From contig NZ_CP023315.3 in assembly GCF_002310375.3 (NCBI RefSeq), forward strand, positions 3,658,001 through 3,722,000: a stretch of 64,000 bases of DNA, given 5' to 3'. The notes below the pieces were generated by a model that had not been told where the DNA came from, did no database searches, and saw only the letters and a program-made list of their open reading frames with translations. The stretch's first letter is position 1; each line of letters begins with the position of its first letter. Shown here piece after piece: positions 10,516 to 19,540 of this stretch. The stretch is from Caulobacter vibrioides (GTDB taxonomy: Bacteria > Pseudomonadota > Alphaproteobacteria > Caulobacterales > Caulobacteraceae). The position numbers and the translations under genes are program-made.

Positions 10516-12210
10516 TCAGGCCTCGCGCAACGGCTCTACGCCACCATCGGCGGCGGGCGTGACCACGAAGCGCTTCAACGGGGCCACCTTGTAGGTCGGC
10601 TCCATAATCGTCGAGACGGCCATCAGCTCGCTGGTCGCCTTGCCATGCTCGAGGGTCAGCAGCACGAAGCCCTTGGCGCTCGGGTGGGCGTACTTCACTT
10701 CCTTGTTGCGCTGAACAAAGGCCTCGCCGATCGGTACGCCGGGCAGGTAGTCGCCATAGCCAGGCGAGGTGACCGAGGTGGTCCCGAACTCGACCGCCAC
10801 GCGCTTCTGGCCCGCGTCGTTCCAGAGTTCATTGGCCCAGAACATGTGGCTGTCGCCCGCCAGCACGATCGGACGCGCCTTGGCGGCCGTGAAGATGTCG
10901 TAGACCCGCTGGCGATCGGCCGGATAGCCGTCCCAGGCGTCCAGATTAGACGGCACGTCGAAGGCCGACATCGCCACCGACTGATCCACCCGCTTGCGGG
11001 CGTAGTCCGGCAGCTTGGCCTGCAGGGCGCCATAGGCCGCCTCGCCCATGGTGGCCTTCAGGTTGGCCGAGGCGACGCGCGCCATCACCACCTGGTTACC
11101 CAGAACCTGCCAGGCGGTGTTGGCCTTCACCGAGGCGCCGACCTGGCTGGCCAGCCATTGTTCCTGCCCCTCGCCTAGCATCCGGCGGGACGGGTCCTTC
11201 CATTTGGCCGCGAAGGCCGCGACGTCGGGCTTCCCATCGACGATCGGCATGTCGCGGTCATAGCTCAACTCGGGAGTCCGCGCGGTCAACCGCGTCTCGA
11301 CCATCAGCAGCGAGGCGACATCGCCAAACTGGAACGACCGCCACGCGGCTTCCGGCAGGGCCGCTTCCCGGATGGGCATCCACTCGTAATAGGCCTTCAG
11401 GGCGGCGGCCTTGCGGGCGGTCCAATCGCCCTCGCCCTTGTCGGGATTGTGGTTCTCAGCGCCGCCGACCCAGCTGTCGTTGGCGGTTTCGTGGTCGTCC
11501 CACACCACGATCCAGGGCGCGCGCGCGTGGGCGGCTTGCAGCGCTGGATCGGTCTTGTACTGCGCGTGGCGGCGACGATAGTCGTCCAGGGTGACGATCT
11601 CGTGCGGCGGCTGGGGCGCGCGCGACTTGGCCACCGGCGAGTTCATCCCGTAGTCCTGCGGCGCACCGCCGTACTCATAGATGTAGTCGCCCAGATGGAC
11701 CACGGCGTCGACGCGCGGCAGCTTGGCGATGGCGTCGTAGGCGTTGAAGTAGCCGTTCGGGTAAAGGCTGCAGGAGACGACCGCCAACACCGCGTCCTTG
11801 GCCGCGCCCTTCACGAGGGTCTTGGTGCGCCCCACCGGCGAGGTCACGCCATTAGCCATGAAGCGGTACCAGTACTCCGTACCCGGCTTCAGGCCCTGGC
11901 CGTCGAGGTCGTGCTTGACCGTCCAGTCTCGGCTGGCGCGGGCGCGCAGGCCGCGGCTGGCCGTGACCAGGGTCTTGAAGTCAGGGTCGGCGGCGACCTC
12001 AAGGTCGACATCAATGTCGCCCGTCGTCGTCTCTTTGGGCGTCACGCGGGTCCAGAGGATCACATAGGTGAGACCAGGGTCACCGCTGGCGACCCCATGC
12101 TCAAAGGCGACAGGGCCTTTGAAATAGCTGATCGGTTGAGCGGCGGCCTCGCCGGCGGCGGCGCCCGAAACGCCCAGCAGACCCAACAGTCTCCGACGAT
12201 CAATGGTCAT
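10516..12210 (-). CDS. phoD: PhoD-family alkaline phosphatase/phosphodiesterase, Tat-exported
   Basis: This is a 564-residue secreted metallophosphatase that releases phosphate from mono- and diesters in the periplasm. The N-terminus has a twin-arginine signal (DRRRLLGLLG) followed by an Ala-rich stretch. The PhoD N-terminal beta domain comes first, then the catalytic motifs SCSLYP, VHLGDYIYEYG, VWDDHETAND and GDSHMFW with metal-binding Asp, His and Asn residues. It lies downstream of, and in the same direction as, a TonB-dependent receptor with a strong hairpin between them, suggesting a linked but attenuated transcription unit for organophosphate use. Confidence 0.9.
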   Translation of the reverse strand: MTIDRRRLLGLLGVSGAAAGEAAAQPISYFKGPVAFEHGVASGDPGLTYVILWTRVTPKETTTGDIDVDLEVAADPDFKTLVTASRGLRARASRDWTVKHDLDGQGLKPGTEYWYRFMANGVTSPVGRTKTLVKGAAKDAVLAVVSCSLYPNGYFNAYDAIAKLPRVDAVVHLGDYIYEYGGAPQDYGMNSPVAKSRAPQPPHEIVTLDDYRRRHAQYKTDPALQAAHARAPWIVVWDDHETANDSWVGGAENHNPDKGEGDWTARKAAALKAYYEWMPIREAALPEAAWRSFQFGDVASLLMVETRLTARTPELSYDRDMPIVDGKPDVAAFAAKWKDPSRRMLGEGQEQWLASQVGASVKANTAWQVLGNQVVMARVASANLKATMGEAAYGALQAKLPDYARKRVDQSVAMSAFDVPSNLDAWDGYPADRQRVYDIFTAAKARPIVLAGDSHMFWANELWNDAGQKRVAVEFGTTSVTSPGYGDYLPGVPIGEAFVQRNKEVKYAHPSAKGFVLLTLEHGKATSELMAVSTIMEPTYKVAPLKRFVVTPAADGGVEPLREA

Positions 12211-12237
12211 GATGCTCTCCCCGGATGCGCCTAAAGT

Positions 12238-12268
12238 CCCGGCCCGACATAAGCCATGTCGGGCCGGG
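12238..12268 (-). terminator. Strong hairpin after the TonB-receptor gene
   Basis: CCCGGCCCGACAT and ATGTCGGGCCGGG form a perfect 13-bp stem around a 5-base loop. It lies 11 bp after the receptor stop codon and 28 bp before the phoD start on the minus strand. The T-rich tract after it is short (ACTTTAGG), so it may be a terminator or a read-through attenuator/mRNA stabiliser for phoD. Confidence 0.7.
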
Positions 12269-12278
12269 CGCGTGCTTT

Positions 12279-14768
12279 TTAGTGACGGAACGTGACGCCC
12301 ACGCCCATGAAGCGCGGCTTGCCGGCGATGAAGGTCGGGATGCCGAAGCTGTCGCCGGTGTTGCCCGCGTCCTTCAGATAGCGCTCGTCGTTCAGGTTCT
12401 CGACGAAGGCCTCGATCTTCCAGCGATCATCGACCGCGCCGAAGCCCAGGCGCACGTTCAGCAAGCCGTAGGCGTCCTGGAACTCATCGACCTTGGTGTC
12501 GGGGAACAGACCGGCCGATTGCAGGTCGGCGCGGTCATTGTTGTCGTCGAAGAACATCTTCGAACGCCAGGTGTAGGTCGGCGAGAAGGTCAGCTTGCCG
12601 CCCAGGGCCTCGCGGCTGAACAGCGCGCCCATCGAGACGGCATGGTCAGGCGAGAGGCGGAACTGGTTGCCCTTGCGCAGACCGCTCTCAAGGCGAGCGT
12701 GGTTGTAGCCGTAGGTCCCGAACAGGGTCCAGAAGTCCCCGGCTTGCAGACGCGCCTCGCCCTCGAAGCCGTAGGCCTTGGCCTTGCCGGCGTTGAGCGT
12801 CACGACCTGGGCGCCTTGGCGGAAGGTCGTGGCGAAGTTGTCGTAGTCGTAGCGGAACACCGCGCCCGACAGGTACAGGCGACCGTCCATCAACTTGCCC
12901 TTGGCGCCGGCCTCGTAGCTGTCGACCACCTCGGCCTTGACCGTGTTGAAGCGCGGCTGGCCAAGCGGCGCGGCCGGGCCGCTCGTCGAGATCACGTCGG
13001 GACGACGACCGCGCGCAAACGAGGCGTAGAGGCTGACGTCGTCAGAGACCGCATAGCGACCGACGAGGCGCCAGGTGACGCCGCTGTCGGAGATCGACGT
13101 GCGGAACGTGTCGCCATTGTTGGCGGTGGGTTGGTTGAGCAGACCCAGCAGCGGCAGGGCGGGATTGTTCACCGCGTTCGGCTGCGCGGCCAGGAACAGG
13201 TTGGTCGGCGTCGGCGCGGCGAGCAGCACACCCAGGATCGAGCGACCGTTCTGGACGGTCGAGCGATAGGCCGCTTCACGATCTTCGCTCGTGTAGCGAA
13301 CACCCGCCGTGAGCTCGAGCTTGTCGGTCAGACGCAGCGTGCCGTCGGCATAGACATCGTAGGTGGTGTTCTCGCCGTAGTTGGCGAATTCCTCGCGATG
13401 GATCGGCTTCAGATTGGACGCGAAACCCGTCGCCAGCGAGGAAGGAATGCCAAAGCCCAGTTGCAACACCTGCGCCAGATAGGCCGGGTTGGTCAGGACG
13501 GCCTGCGGCTGCGGGGTCGGACGGCTGATGCCCAGCGGCGAGGCGCCCGCCAGCAGGGCCAGCACCAGGCGTTCGTCCATCTGGCCCGGGATGCGCCAGG
13601 AGCCGGTTTCGTGGAAATAGTTGGCGCCGACGAAGCCCGAGAAGCGGCCGCCGGCGTCGTAGCGCAGACGCAGTTCCTGGCTCTGCTGACGACCTTGCGC
13701 ATCTTCGGCGAAGGTCAGGATCGGCAGGGAGGAACCGTCGGGATCGAACACTTCGACCGAATGAAAGGCGCGCGTGGCCGTGATCGACGACAAGGTCAGG
13801 CTGTCGTTGATGCGATAGTCGGCCAGCGCGGTGAGGCCATAGACCTTGCGGTCGAGACCCAGGGGTGCGCCGCCTTCGAAGCCGGCGCCGGGCGCCAGCG
13901 TCGCAAAGCCGCCGACGCTGGTGTTGCTCAGCGCTTGGCCGGTGACCGGATTGCTCGGATTGAAGGTGTTGCTCTTGAACGACGTGCCGGTGCCGTCATC
14001 GACTTGGTAGTTGCCGATGAGGTCAAACTTCAACCGGCCGGCTTCGGTGTGGAACGCCACACGCACGGCCTGGGTGTCGGTCGAGTCGTAGGCGTCGCCG
14101 CCCGCGGCGTCCTTTACGTAGCCATCGGCCTGACGGGTGCGGGCCGCGATACGCAGAGCCGAGCTGTCACCGATCGTGAAATTGACCATCGCCTCGCCGA
14201 CGCGGTAGCCGCGCGTGCCGGCCTCCGCCTTGAACGCCCAGTCAAAGCCGCCGGGATTAGCCTTGTTCTGAACCAGGTTCACCGCGCCGATCAGGGCGCC
14301 GCGACCGAAAAGCGTCGACTGCGGGCCCTTGGCGATCTCGACCCGCTCCATGTCGAACAGCTCGACATACGAGCCACGCGACCGCGAGATCGGCACGCCG
14401 TCCTGATAGATCGAGACGCGCGTCTCGTCGGTGGCCGAGCCGGAGTCCGAGGTGATGCCGCGCATCACGAAGCCGGAGTTGTTGTTCGACTGGTTCTGAA
14501 CCAGGAAGCCGGGCGTGAAGGCCGACAGCTCGTCGAAGGCCTTGACCCCGATCGCCTCAAGGAACTTGCCCGAATAAGCGGTGACGGCGATCGGCACCTC
14601 GACCGGATCCTGCGCGCGCTTCTGGGCGGTGACGACCAGCTCGCCGAGCAGGGCGGGGTCGTTGTTGCTGGTCGGAGCGCTCTCCTGACCGGCGGCCAGG
14701 GCCGGGGCGGCGATGAGCAGGCTCAGAGCGCTGGCGGTCAACAGCGTGGTGGTGCGGAAGGCGCGCAT
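12279..14768 (-). CDS. TonB-dependent outer-membrane receptor
   Basis: This is an 829-residue receptor that imports a ligand across the outer membrane using TonB energy. The signal peptide ends near ALAAGQ. The TonB box region is followed by the plug with LGELVVTAQKRAQDPVEVPIAV, FVMRGITSD and the IAKGPQSTLFGRGALIGAVNLV motif, then a ~600-residue barrel that ends in an aromatic-terminated strand (GVGVTFRH). The plug resembles the FecA/FyuA-like class common in Caulobacter. The ligand is unknown; the adjacent phoD suggests a phosphate-containing compound but this is inference. Confidence 0.92.
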   Translation of the reverse strand: MRAFRTTTLLTASALSLLIAAPALAAGQESAPTSNNDPALLGELVVTAQKRAQDPVEVPIAVTAYSGKFLEAIGVKAFDELSAFTPGFLVQNQSNNNSGFVMRGITSDSGSATDETRVSIYQDGVPISRSRGSYVELFDMERVEIAKGPQSTLFGRGALIGAVNLVQNKANPGGFDWAFKAEAGTRGYRVGEAMVNFTIGDSSALRIAARTRQADGYVKDAAGGDAYDSTDTQAVRVAFHTEAGRLKFDLIGNYQVDDGTGTSFKSNTFNPSNPVTGQALSNTSVGGFATLAPGAGFEGGAPLGLDRKVYGLTALADYRINDSLTLSSITATRAFHSVEVFDPDGSSLPILTFAEDAQGRQQSQELRLRYDAGGRFSGFVGANYFHETGSWRIPGQMDERLVLALLAGASPLGISRPTPQPQAVLTNPAYLAQVLQLGFGIPSSLATGFASNLKPIHREEFANYGENTTYDVYADGTLRLTDKLELTAGVRYTSEDREAAYRSTVQNGRSILGVLLAAPTPTNLFLAAQPNAVNNPALPLLGLLNQPTANNGDTFRTSISDSGVTWRLVGRYAVSDDVSLYASFARGRRPDVISTSGPAAPLGQPRFNTVKAEVVDSYEAGAKGKLMDGRLYLSGAVFRYDYDNFATTFRQGAQVVTLNAGKAKAYGFEGEARLQAGDFWTLFGTYGYNHARLESGLRKGNQFRLSPDHAVSMGALFSREALGGKLTFSPTYTWRSKMFFDDNNDRADLQSAGLFPDTKVDEFQDAYGLLNVRLGFGAVDDRWKIEAFVENLNDERYLKDAGNTGDSFGIPTFIAGKPRFMGVGVTFRH

Positions 14769-14860
14769 GGACTATCCCCAAAAGACAAAACTCGACCACG
14801 CACCTAGGCGCCCTGCATGTCGGCGGCGCGACGGGCTGATGACGGAGCTATGAAACCCCC

Positions 14861-15889
14861 GTGAACGGCGCGGACGACATTGCGGACGACGACCTGCTCG
14901 ACGACGTCCCCAAGGGCGCTGCGACCGAGGACGAGCGCCTCAGCGCGGAGCTGCCGGCGAGTCTGGCCGGCCAGCGCTTGGACAGGGTCTTGGCGCCGCT
15001 CTTTCCCGACCTGTCCCGCGCCCGCCTCCAGGCCCTGATCAGCGAGGGCCGGCTGACGCTCGACGGCGAGACGGTGTCGGACGCCTCGCGCAAGGCCAGG
15101 GCTGGAACCTATCGCCTGGCCGTCCCGCCGCCCGCGCCCGCAGACCCGGAACCCGAGGCCATCCCCCTGTCGATCCTCTATGAGGACGCGCATCTCATCG
15201 TAGTGGACAAGGCCGCCGGCATGGCCGCGCACCCCGCCCCTGGGACCTACAGCGGCACCCTGGTCAACGCCCTTTTGTATCACTGCGGCGACAGCCTCTC
15301 GGGCGTCGGCGGGGTCGCGCGGCCCGGCATCGTTCATCGCCTCGACAAGGACACCTCGGGCGTCATGGTGGCGGCCAAGAGCGACGCGGCGCATCGCGGC
15401 CTGTCGGCCCTGTTCGCCACCCACGACATCGATCGTCTTTATATCGCCCTCACCCGCGGCGCGCCGACGCCGCCGAGCGGCACGATCCGCACCCAGCTTG
15501 GCCGCTCGCCGGGAGACCGAAAGAAGATGGCGGTGCTGCGGTCGGGCGGCCGCGAGGCGATCACCCACTACCAGGTCGAGGCCGTCTTCGGCCCGCAGGA
15601 TCGCCCCCTGGCCGCGCGCGTGGCGTGTCGGCTGGAGACCGGACGCACGCACCAGATCCGCGTCCATATGGCCAGCAAGGGCTCGCCCTGCCTTGGAGAC
15701 CCCGTCTATGGCGCGGGCCAACCCTCGGCGGCGGTCCGGGACCAGATCGAGGCGGCGGACCTTCGCCGCCAGGCCCTGCACGCGGCCGTGCTGGGCTTTG
15801 TTCATCCGATCACCGGCGAGGCGCTGAGGTTCGAGACCCCGCCGCCCCCCGACATGGCGGCCCTGGAGGTCGCGCTGGCCGCGCTCTGA
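14861..15889 (+). CDS. RluA/RluD-type ribosomal RNA pseudouridine synthase
   Basis: This 342-residue enzyme isomerises specific uridines in 23S rRNA. An N-terminal S4 RNA-binding domain (QRLDRVLAPLFPDLSRARLQ, with LISEGRLTLDG) is followed by the catalytic domain with HRLDKDTSGVMVAAKS, whose Asp is the nucleophile, and the ETGRTHQIRVHMASKG motif. Start is GTG at 14861 with no better upstream codon in frame. The S4 plus RluA layout fits RluD or RluC; target uridines cannot be read from sequence. Confidence 0.93.
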   Translation: MNGADDIADDDLLDDVPKGAATEDERLSAELPASLAGQRLDRVLAPLFPDLSRARLQALISEGRLTLDGETVSDASRKARAGTYRLAVPPPAPADPEPEAIPLSILYEDAHLIVVDKAAGMAAHPAPGTYSGTLVNALLYHCGDSLSGVGGVARPGIVHRLDKDTSGVMVAAKSDAAHRGLSALFATHDIDRLYIALTRGAPTPPSGTIRTQLGRSPGDRKKMAVLRSGGREAITHYQVEAVFGPQDRPLAARVACRLETGRTHQIRVHMASKGSPCLGDPVYGAGQPSAAVRDQIEAADLRRQALHAAVLGFVHPITGEALRFETPPPPDMAALEVALAAL

Positions 15890-15987
15890 GCCGAGCAAGG
15901 CCCAAGCTTGCGCCCGCGCAACAAAAGCGCCCTAATTGCGCTGGCTTGGCGCCGCAGGGTTCAGCCTCGTCAACCTGGAGCGTCCCC

Positions 15988-16689
15988 ATGCGGCCTTATC
16001 TTGCGCCCCTCGCTTTCGCCGCAGCCCTGGCGGGCTCGGCCCAGGCCGCGACCATCTCGCCCGGCGACGACGAGGTCATCGCCACCGCGCACGCCAAGAC
16101 CTCGGCCAAGGCGCTCACCGCCGTCGCTTCTGACGCGCCGACCGCTGCCTCGACGACGCCGCCCCGGCCGCTAACGACCCAGGAGCAGATCGCCGCCTTT
16201 GTCGCCGCCAACGCCCAGGCCGAGGACGCGCCGCGGGGTGTGTTGCCGGCCGAGCGCGACGAGGAGGGCAAGCGCAAGGTCCATGGCTCTATGGGCGTCT
16301 CGGTGGGCACGGGCGGCTACCGTAGCGCCTACGCCACGGCGCTGATCCCCGTCGGCGAAAGCACCACGATCGGTGTCGCTGTTTCCAAGACCGACTTTGG
16401 CAAGCGCGGCGGTTGGTACGCCGACCCTGCCGACGGCGGTTATGGCCCCGGCTACGGCTACGGCTATGGCTATGGCTACGGCTACGGGCCGGGCTTTGCC
16501 CGCTTCCGGGGCGGCGAACGCCAATCCATCGCTCTGTCGGTGGTGACCGGCGGAACAAACGGAACGGCGGACGTCCCCAACGGGTGCGCGCCGGGCTTTC
16601 GGAGCGGCGGCCGCTATGTCGAGCCCCTATGGGTCGAGGGCATGCGTGACGGAGCCCATCCCTGCGCCGTCACCGCGCCGCCTCGCTAG
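15988..16689 (+). CDS. Exported protein with Gly-Tyr repeat, function unknown
   Basis: This 233-residue protein starts MRPYLAPLAF with a clear signal peptide cleaved near AQA-ATIS. An Ala/Pro/Thr-rich linker follows, then a compact region (SMGVSVGTGGYRSAYATALIPVG) with alternating beta-like strands. A GYGPGYGYGYGYGYGYGPG tract near residues 155-172 precedes a Cys-containing tail (NGCAPGF, HPCAV). The tract is encoded by a GGC-TAC/TAT repeat at about 16443-16490 that could vary in length by slippage. No family is recognised; a surface or envelope-associated role is a guess. Confidence 0.7.
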   Translation: MRPYLAPLAFAAALAGSAQAATISPGDDEVIATAHAKTSAKALTAVASDAPTAASTTPPRPLTTQEQIAAFVAANAQAEDAPRGVLPAERDEEGKRKVHGSMGVSVGTGGYRSAYATALIPVGESTTIGVAVSKTDFGKRGGWYADPADGGYGPGYGYGYGYGYGYGPGFARFRGGERQSIALSVVTGGTNGTADVPNGCAPGFRSGGRYVEPLWVEGMRDGAHPCAVTAPPR

Positions 16690-16782
16690 CCGCAAGAAAA
16701 CTGTTTTTTCTAGCGACGCTGTTCGCTCATGTTTAACGGCTTGCGCGCCATGGTGCGCACCTCGGGCGTCTGAGGCTTGTTG

Positions 16783-17625
16783 ATGCAGCCGGAAATCATA
16801 CCTTATCACCATCCCGCTACGGGCGCGGTGAGCTACCTGATCGTCGATCCGGCCACCTTTCTCTGCGCCATTGTCGATCCCGTGCTGGATTTTGATCCGG
16901 TCACCGAGGCGATCGACACGCGTTTTGTCGACGCCATCATCGCCGACATCCGCGCCAAGGACCTCGGGCCAACCTGGATCCTTGAGACCGGCCTGCATGC
17001 CGGCCACCTGTCGGCCGCCGGGCATCTCAAGTACGAGACCGGCGCTTCGGTGTGCATCGGCGCCCGTGTCGTCGAAAGCCTGAAGCGCCTCGCGCCCAAG
17101 TTCGGCGAGACCATGGTCGACGTGGACGGCTGGGACTTCGACAAGTTGGCCCAGGACGGCGACACCTTTCCCATGGGCGGGCTTGAGATCACGCCGATCG
17201 CCATGACCGGCCGCCTGCCCGGCGCCGTCGCCTACAAGATGGCCGACATGGTCTTTACGGGCGATCTGGTCCTGGCGCCCTCCGAAGGCGCCGGCCGTTG
17301 CGATATTCCCGGCGGAGACGCCGGCAAGGCCTGGGACGACGCGCAGAAGATCCTGGCCCTGCCGCCAGAGACCCGCGTGTTTCCGGGCGTCTGCGCCACG
17401 GCGCCGCCCGAGTCGACGGTCGCCGAGCACAAGGCGTCGAACATCCAACTCAACGACACCGTCGACCGGCTGGACTTCATCGCTCTGCGCACGGCCGCCG
17501 ACGCCTTCCTGCCCGACCCGATGTTCGCCGCCGCAGCGCTGCGGGTCGCTATCCGCTCGGGTCGTCCGCCGTCTGAACCCGAGTCCGGCCCCCGCTTCCC
17601 GGCGGTTGATCTGGGCAAGCTCTAG
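16783..17625 (+). CDS. Metallo-beta-lactamase-fold protein with lost metal ligands
   Basis: The 280-residue protein aligns by eye with ETHE1/Blh-type persulphide dioxygenases: IVDPVLDFDP near the N-terminus, ILETGLHAGHLSAAGHLK, RCDIPGGDA and AQKILALPPETRVFPG. The canonical THxHxDH motif is TGLHAGH (residues 69-75), losing the first His and the Asp. The region that should hold the GHTPG histidine reads AMTGRLPG, and the late CHDY histidine reads GVCATAP. Most metal ligands are therefore missing and it is probably a non-enzymatic relative. I start at ATG 16783, which has a TGAGG ribosome site 7 bases upstream; two TTG codons precede it. Confidence 0.85.
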   Translation: MQPEIIPYHHPATGAVSYLIVDPATFLCAIVDPVLDFDPVTEAIDTRFVDAIIADIRAKDLGPTWILETGLHAGHLSAAGHLKYETGASVCIGARVVESLKRLAPKFGETMVDVDGWDFDKLAQDGDTFPMGGLEITPIAMTGRLPGAVAYKMADMVFTGDLVLAPSEGAGRCDIPGGDAGKAWDDAQKILALPPETRVFPGVCATAPPESTVAEHKASNIQLNDTVDRLDFIALRTAADAFLPDPMFAAAALRVAIRSGRPPSEPESGPRFPAVDLGKL

Positions 17626-17635
17626 CCAACGCCAA

Positions 17636-17656
17636 GGGGGCGCGTCCGGCGCCCCC
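17636..17656 (+). terminator. Hairpin after the metallo-beta-lactamase-fold gene
   Basis: GGGGGCGC and GCGCCCCC form an 8-bp stem with a 5-base loop, 10 bp after the stop codon. There is no clear T tract, so termination is plausible but unproven. Confidence 0.4.
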
Positions 17657-17843
17657 GTCCCTGTGAGCGGCGCTCTGCGCCGGGGGGCTTTTGCGCTGCA
17701 GGCGGATGATCCACGGCCTCGACGCCTCGCCGCGAAAAAGCTGCGAAAGAAACCTCGCCAGGGGCTTGCGTCGCGAGGGCGACGCCGCTAGGTATCGCGC
17801 CCTCGACCTCGGGCGGCGAATATCGGCCTCCCGGACGGCGCCT

Positions 17844-17933
17844 GGAGAGGTGGCAGAGTGGTCGAATGCGCCGCACTCGAAATGCGGTTTACGTGAAAGC
17901 GTAACGTGGGTTCGAATCCCACCCTCTCCGCCA
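17844..17933 (+). tRNA. tRNA-Ser (anticodon CGA)
   Basis: The acceptor arms GGAGAGG (17844-17850) and CCTCTCC (17923-17929) pair fully, followed by discriminator G and an encoded CCA. The anticodon stem CCGCA/TGCGG encloses loop CTCGAAA with CGA at 17878-17880. A long variable arm (ACGTGAAAGCGTAACG region) and the GGTTCGAATCC T arm are present, as expected for a class II serine tRNA. It reads UCG codons, which are abundant in these genes. Confidence 0.97.
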
Positions 17934-18111
17934 TTCCCCGTCCAAAGATCACTCTTAAGTACCATTCCCGCTTCGGGGGACTGGGCGCTCCTGAAACCAG
18001 GCCCCTAGCGTCGTGTCGACCCGCCCCTGCGGGTCCGCGACGCGCCAAGTCGGAAATCTGGGTGAAGGCGCAGGCAAGGCCACTGCCTGTCCTTCACTGC
18101 CCGGTCGCCGT

Positions 18112-19323
18112 CTAGCTGCGGCCCTCGGAGAGTGGGGAGCTCCCTTCGTCCACGGCCGGACGGCGCTTCTTGGCGAAGCTCAACAGGGTCGCGCCGATCA
18201 AGGCCGAGCTGAGCGAACCGACCAGGACGCCGACCTTGACCTCGTTCTGGAGCGCGGCGTCCTGGAACGCCAGCAGCCCGATGAAGAGGCTCATCGTGAA
18301 ACCGATGCCGCACAGCAGGCTAACGCCGTAGAGCTGCAGCCAGGAGGCGGCCACCGGCAGGCGCGCGATCCCCAGCCGGATGGCCAGCCACGCCGCCCCG
18401 AAGACGCCGATCTGCTTGCCCAGGAACAGCCCCAAGGCCACCCCCAGCGTCACCGGCTCGGCGAGGACGGACGGGGTCATGCCCGCAAACGAGACGCCCG
18501 CATTGGCGAAGCCAAAGATCGGAACCACCAGGAACGCCACCCAGGACGACAGCGCATGCTCCAGCCTGTGAAGGGGCGAGCTTGCATCGTCCGGCGCGGC
18601 CTTCGACGCTTGCAACGGGATGGTCATGGCCAGCACCACGCCGGCGATCGTGGCGTGAACGCCCGACAGCAGGACCAGCCACCACAGCGCGACGCCCATC
18701 ACCAGGTAGGGCGCGAGCCGCTTCACCTTCAGCCGATTGAAGCCGACCAGCACGAGGGTGAAGATCCCCGCCCCTGCGAGGGCGGCGGTGTTGAGCTCGG
18801 CGGTGTAGAAGACGGCGATGACCAAAACAGCCACGAGGTCATCGACGATGGCCAGCGTCGCCAGAAAGATCTTGAGACTGGTGGGAACACGAGACCCGAG
18901 CAGCGAAAGGACGCCCAGCGCAAAGGCGATGTCCGTCGCGGTCGGAATGGCCCAGCCGCGAACGGTCTCAGGGCTGCCTGCGTTCAAGCCCGCATAGATC
19001 AGGCCAGGCACGATGACGCCGCCGGCTGCGGCGATACAGGGCAGCGCACGGTTGGCCCAGGTCGACAGTTGCCCGTCCAGGAACTCGCGCTTGATCTCCA
19101 GGCCGACGAACAGAAAGAAGATCGCCATCAGCCCATCGTTGATCCAATGGAGCAGGTCGAGTCCGGCGAACGACACATGGAGGGCGTTGAAATAGCCCTC
19201 GGCCAGCGGCGAGTTGGCGATAAAAAGGGCGAGCGCGGCTGCGGCCATCAAAAGCAGACCGCCGGCCGCTCCACTTTCCAGGAGCTCTCTCAGCACGGAC
19301 AGTTTGCGGACACGGTGTGGCAT
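18112..19323 (-). CDS. nhaA: Na+/H+ antiporter NhaA
   Basis: This 403-residue, ~12-helix inner-membrane antiporter expels sodium in exchange for protons. The NhaA hallmark residues are visible: the [15 protein letters not shown] segment with two adjacent Asp residues of the ion site, and [13 protein letters not shown] with the preceding conserved Asp. The N-terminus [14 protein letters not shown] and C-terminal charged tail fit the family. The gene stands alone, 217 bp from the end of the PTS gene, with tandem repeats just upstream that may be operator sites. Confidence 0.96.
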   Translation of the reverse strand: MPHRVRKLSVLRELLESGAAGGLLLMAAAALALFIANSPLAEGYFNALHVSFAGLDLLHWINDGLMAIFFLFVGLEIKREFLDGQLSTWANRALPCIAAAGGVIVPGLIYAGLNAGSPETVRGWAIPTATDIAFALGVLSLLGSRVPTSLKIFLATLAIVDDLVAVLVIAVFYTAELNTAALAGAGIFTLVLVGFNRLKVKRLAPYLVMGVALWWLVLLSGVHATIAGVVLAMTIPLQASKAAPDDASSPLHRLEHALSSWVAFLVVPIFGFANAGVSFAGMTPSVLAEPVTLGVALGLFLGKQIGVFGAAWLAIRLGIARLPVAASWLQLYGVSLLCGIGFTMSLFIGLLAFQDAALQNEVKVGVLVGSLSSALIGATLLSFAKKRRPAVDEGSSPLSEGRS

Positions 19324-19348
19324 GGCGCGGATCTCCGCGCTGGCGGCC

Positions 19349-19390
19349 CGACCAACGTAAACCCTGATCGACCAACGTGATCGACCACCC
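19349..19390 (-). promoter_or_regulatory. Tandem CGACCAACGT repeats upstream of nhaA
   Basis: CGACCAACGT occurs at 19349-19358 and 19369-19378, exactly 20 bp apart (two helical turns), with a partial third copy CGACCACCC at 19382-19390. They lie 25-67 bp upstream of the nhaA ATG, where a regulator would act on initiation or sit just downstream of the promoter. No matching regulator gene is adjacent. Confidence 0.35.
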
Positions 19391-19540
19391 AGGTCTGCCT
19401 ATCGCATCAGAGGTCGCGACGAACAAGCCTTCGCGATGAGGTTCGACGCGGCGTCTGCATGGACATGGGCGACGGATCGCCCCTCCCGCACAGCGCCCTG
19501 GAGACCGTCGTGCGCGACGGCACAGGCCAGGGCGGCTCTG

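Noticed and set aside
12225..14807. 860-codon plus-strand frame opposite the first receptor
   Set aside because: Shadow of the TonB receptor, no motifs or plausible start region.
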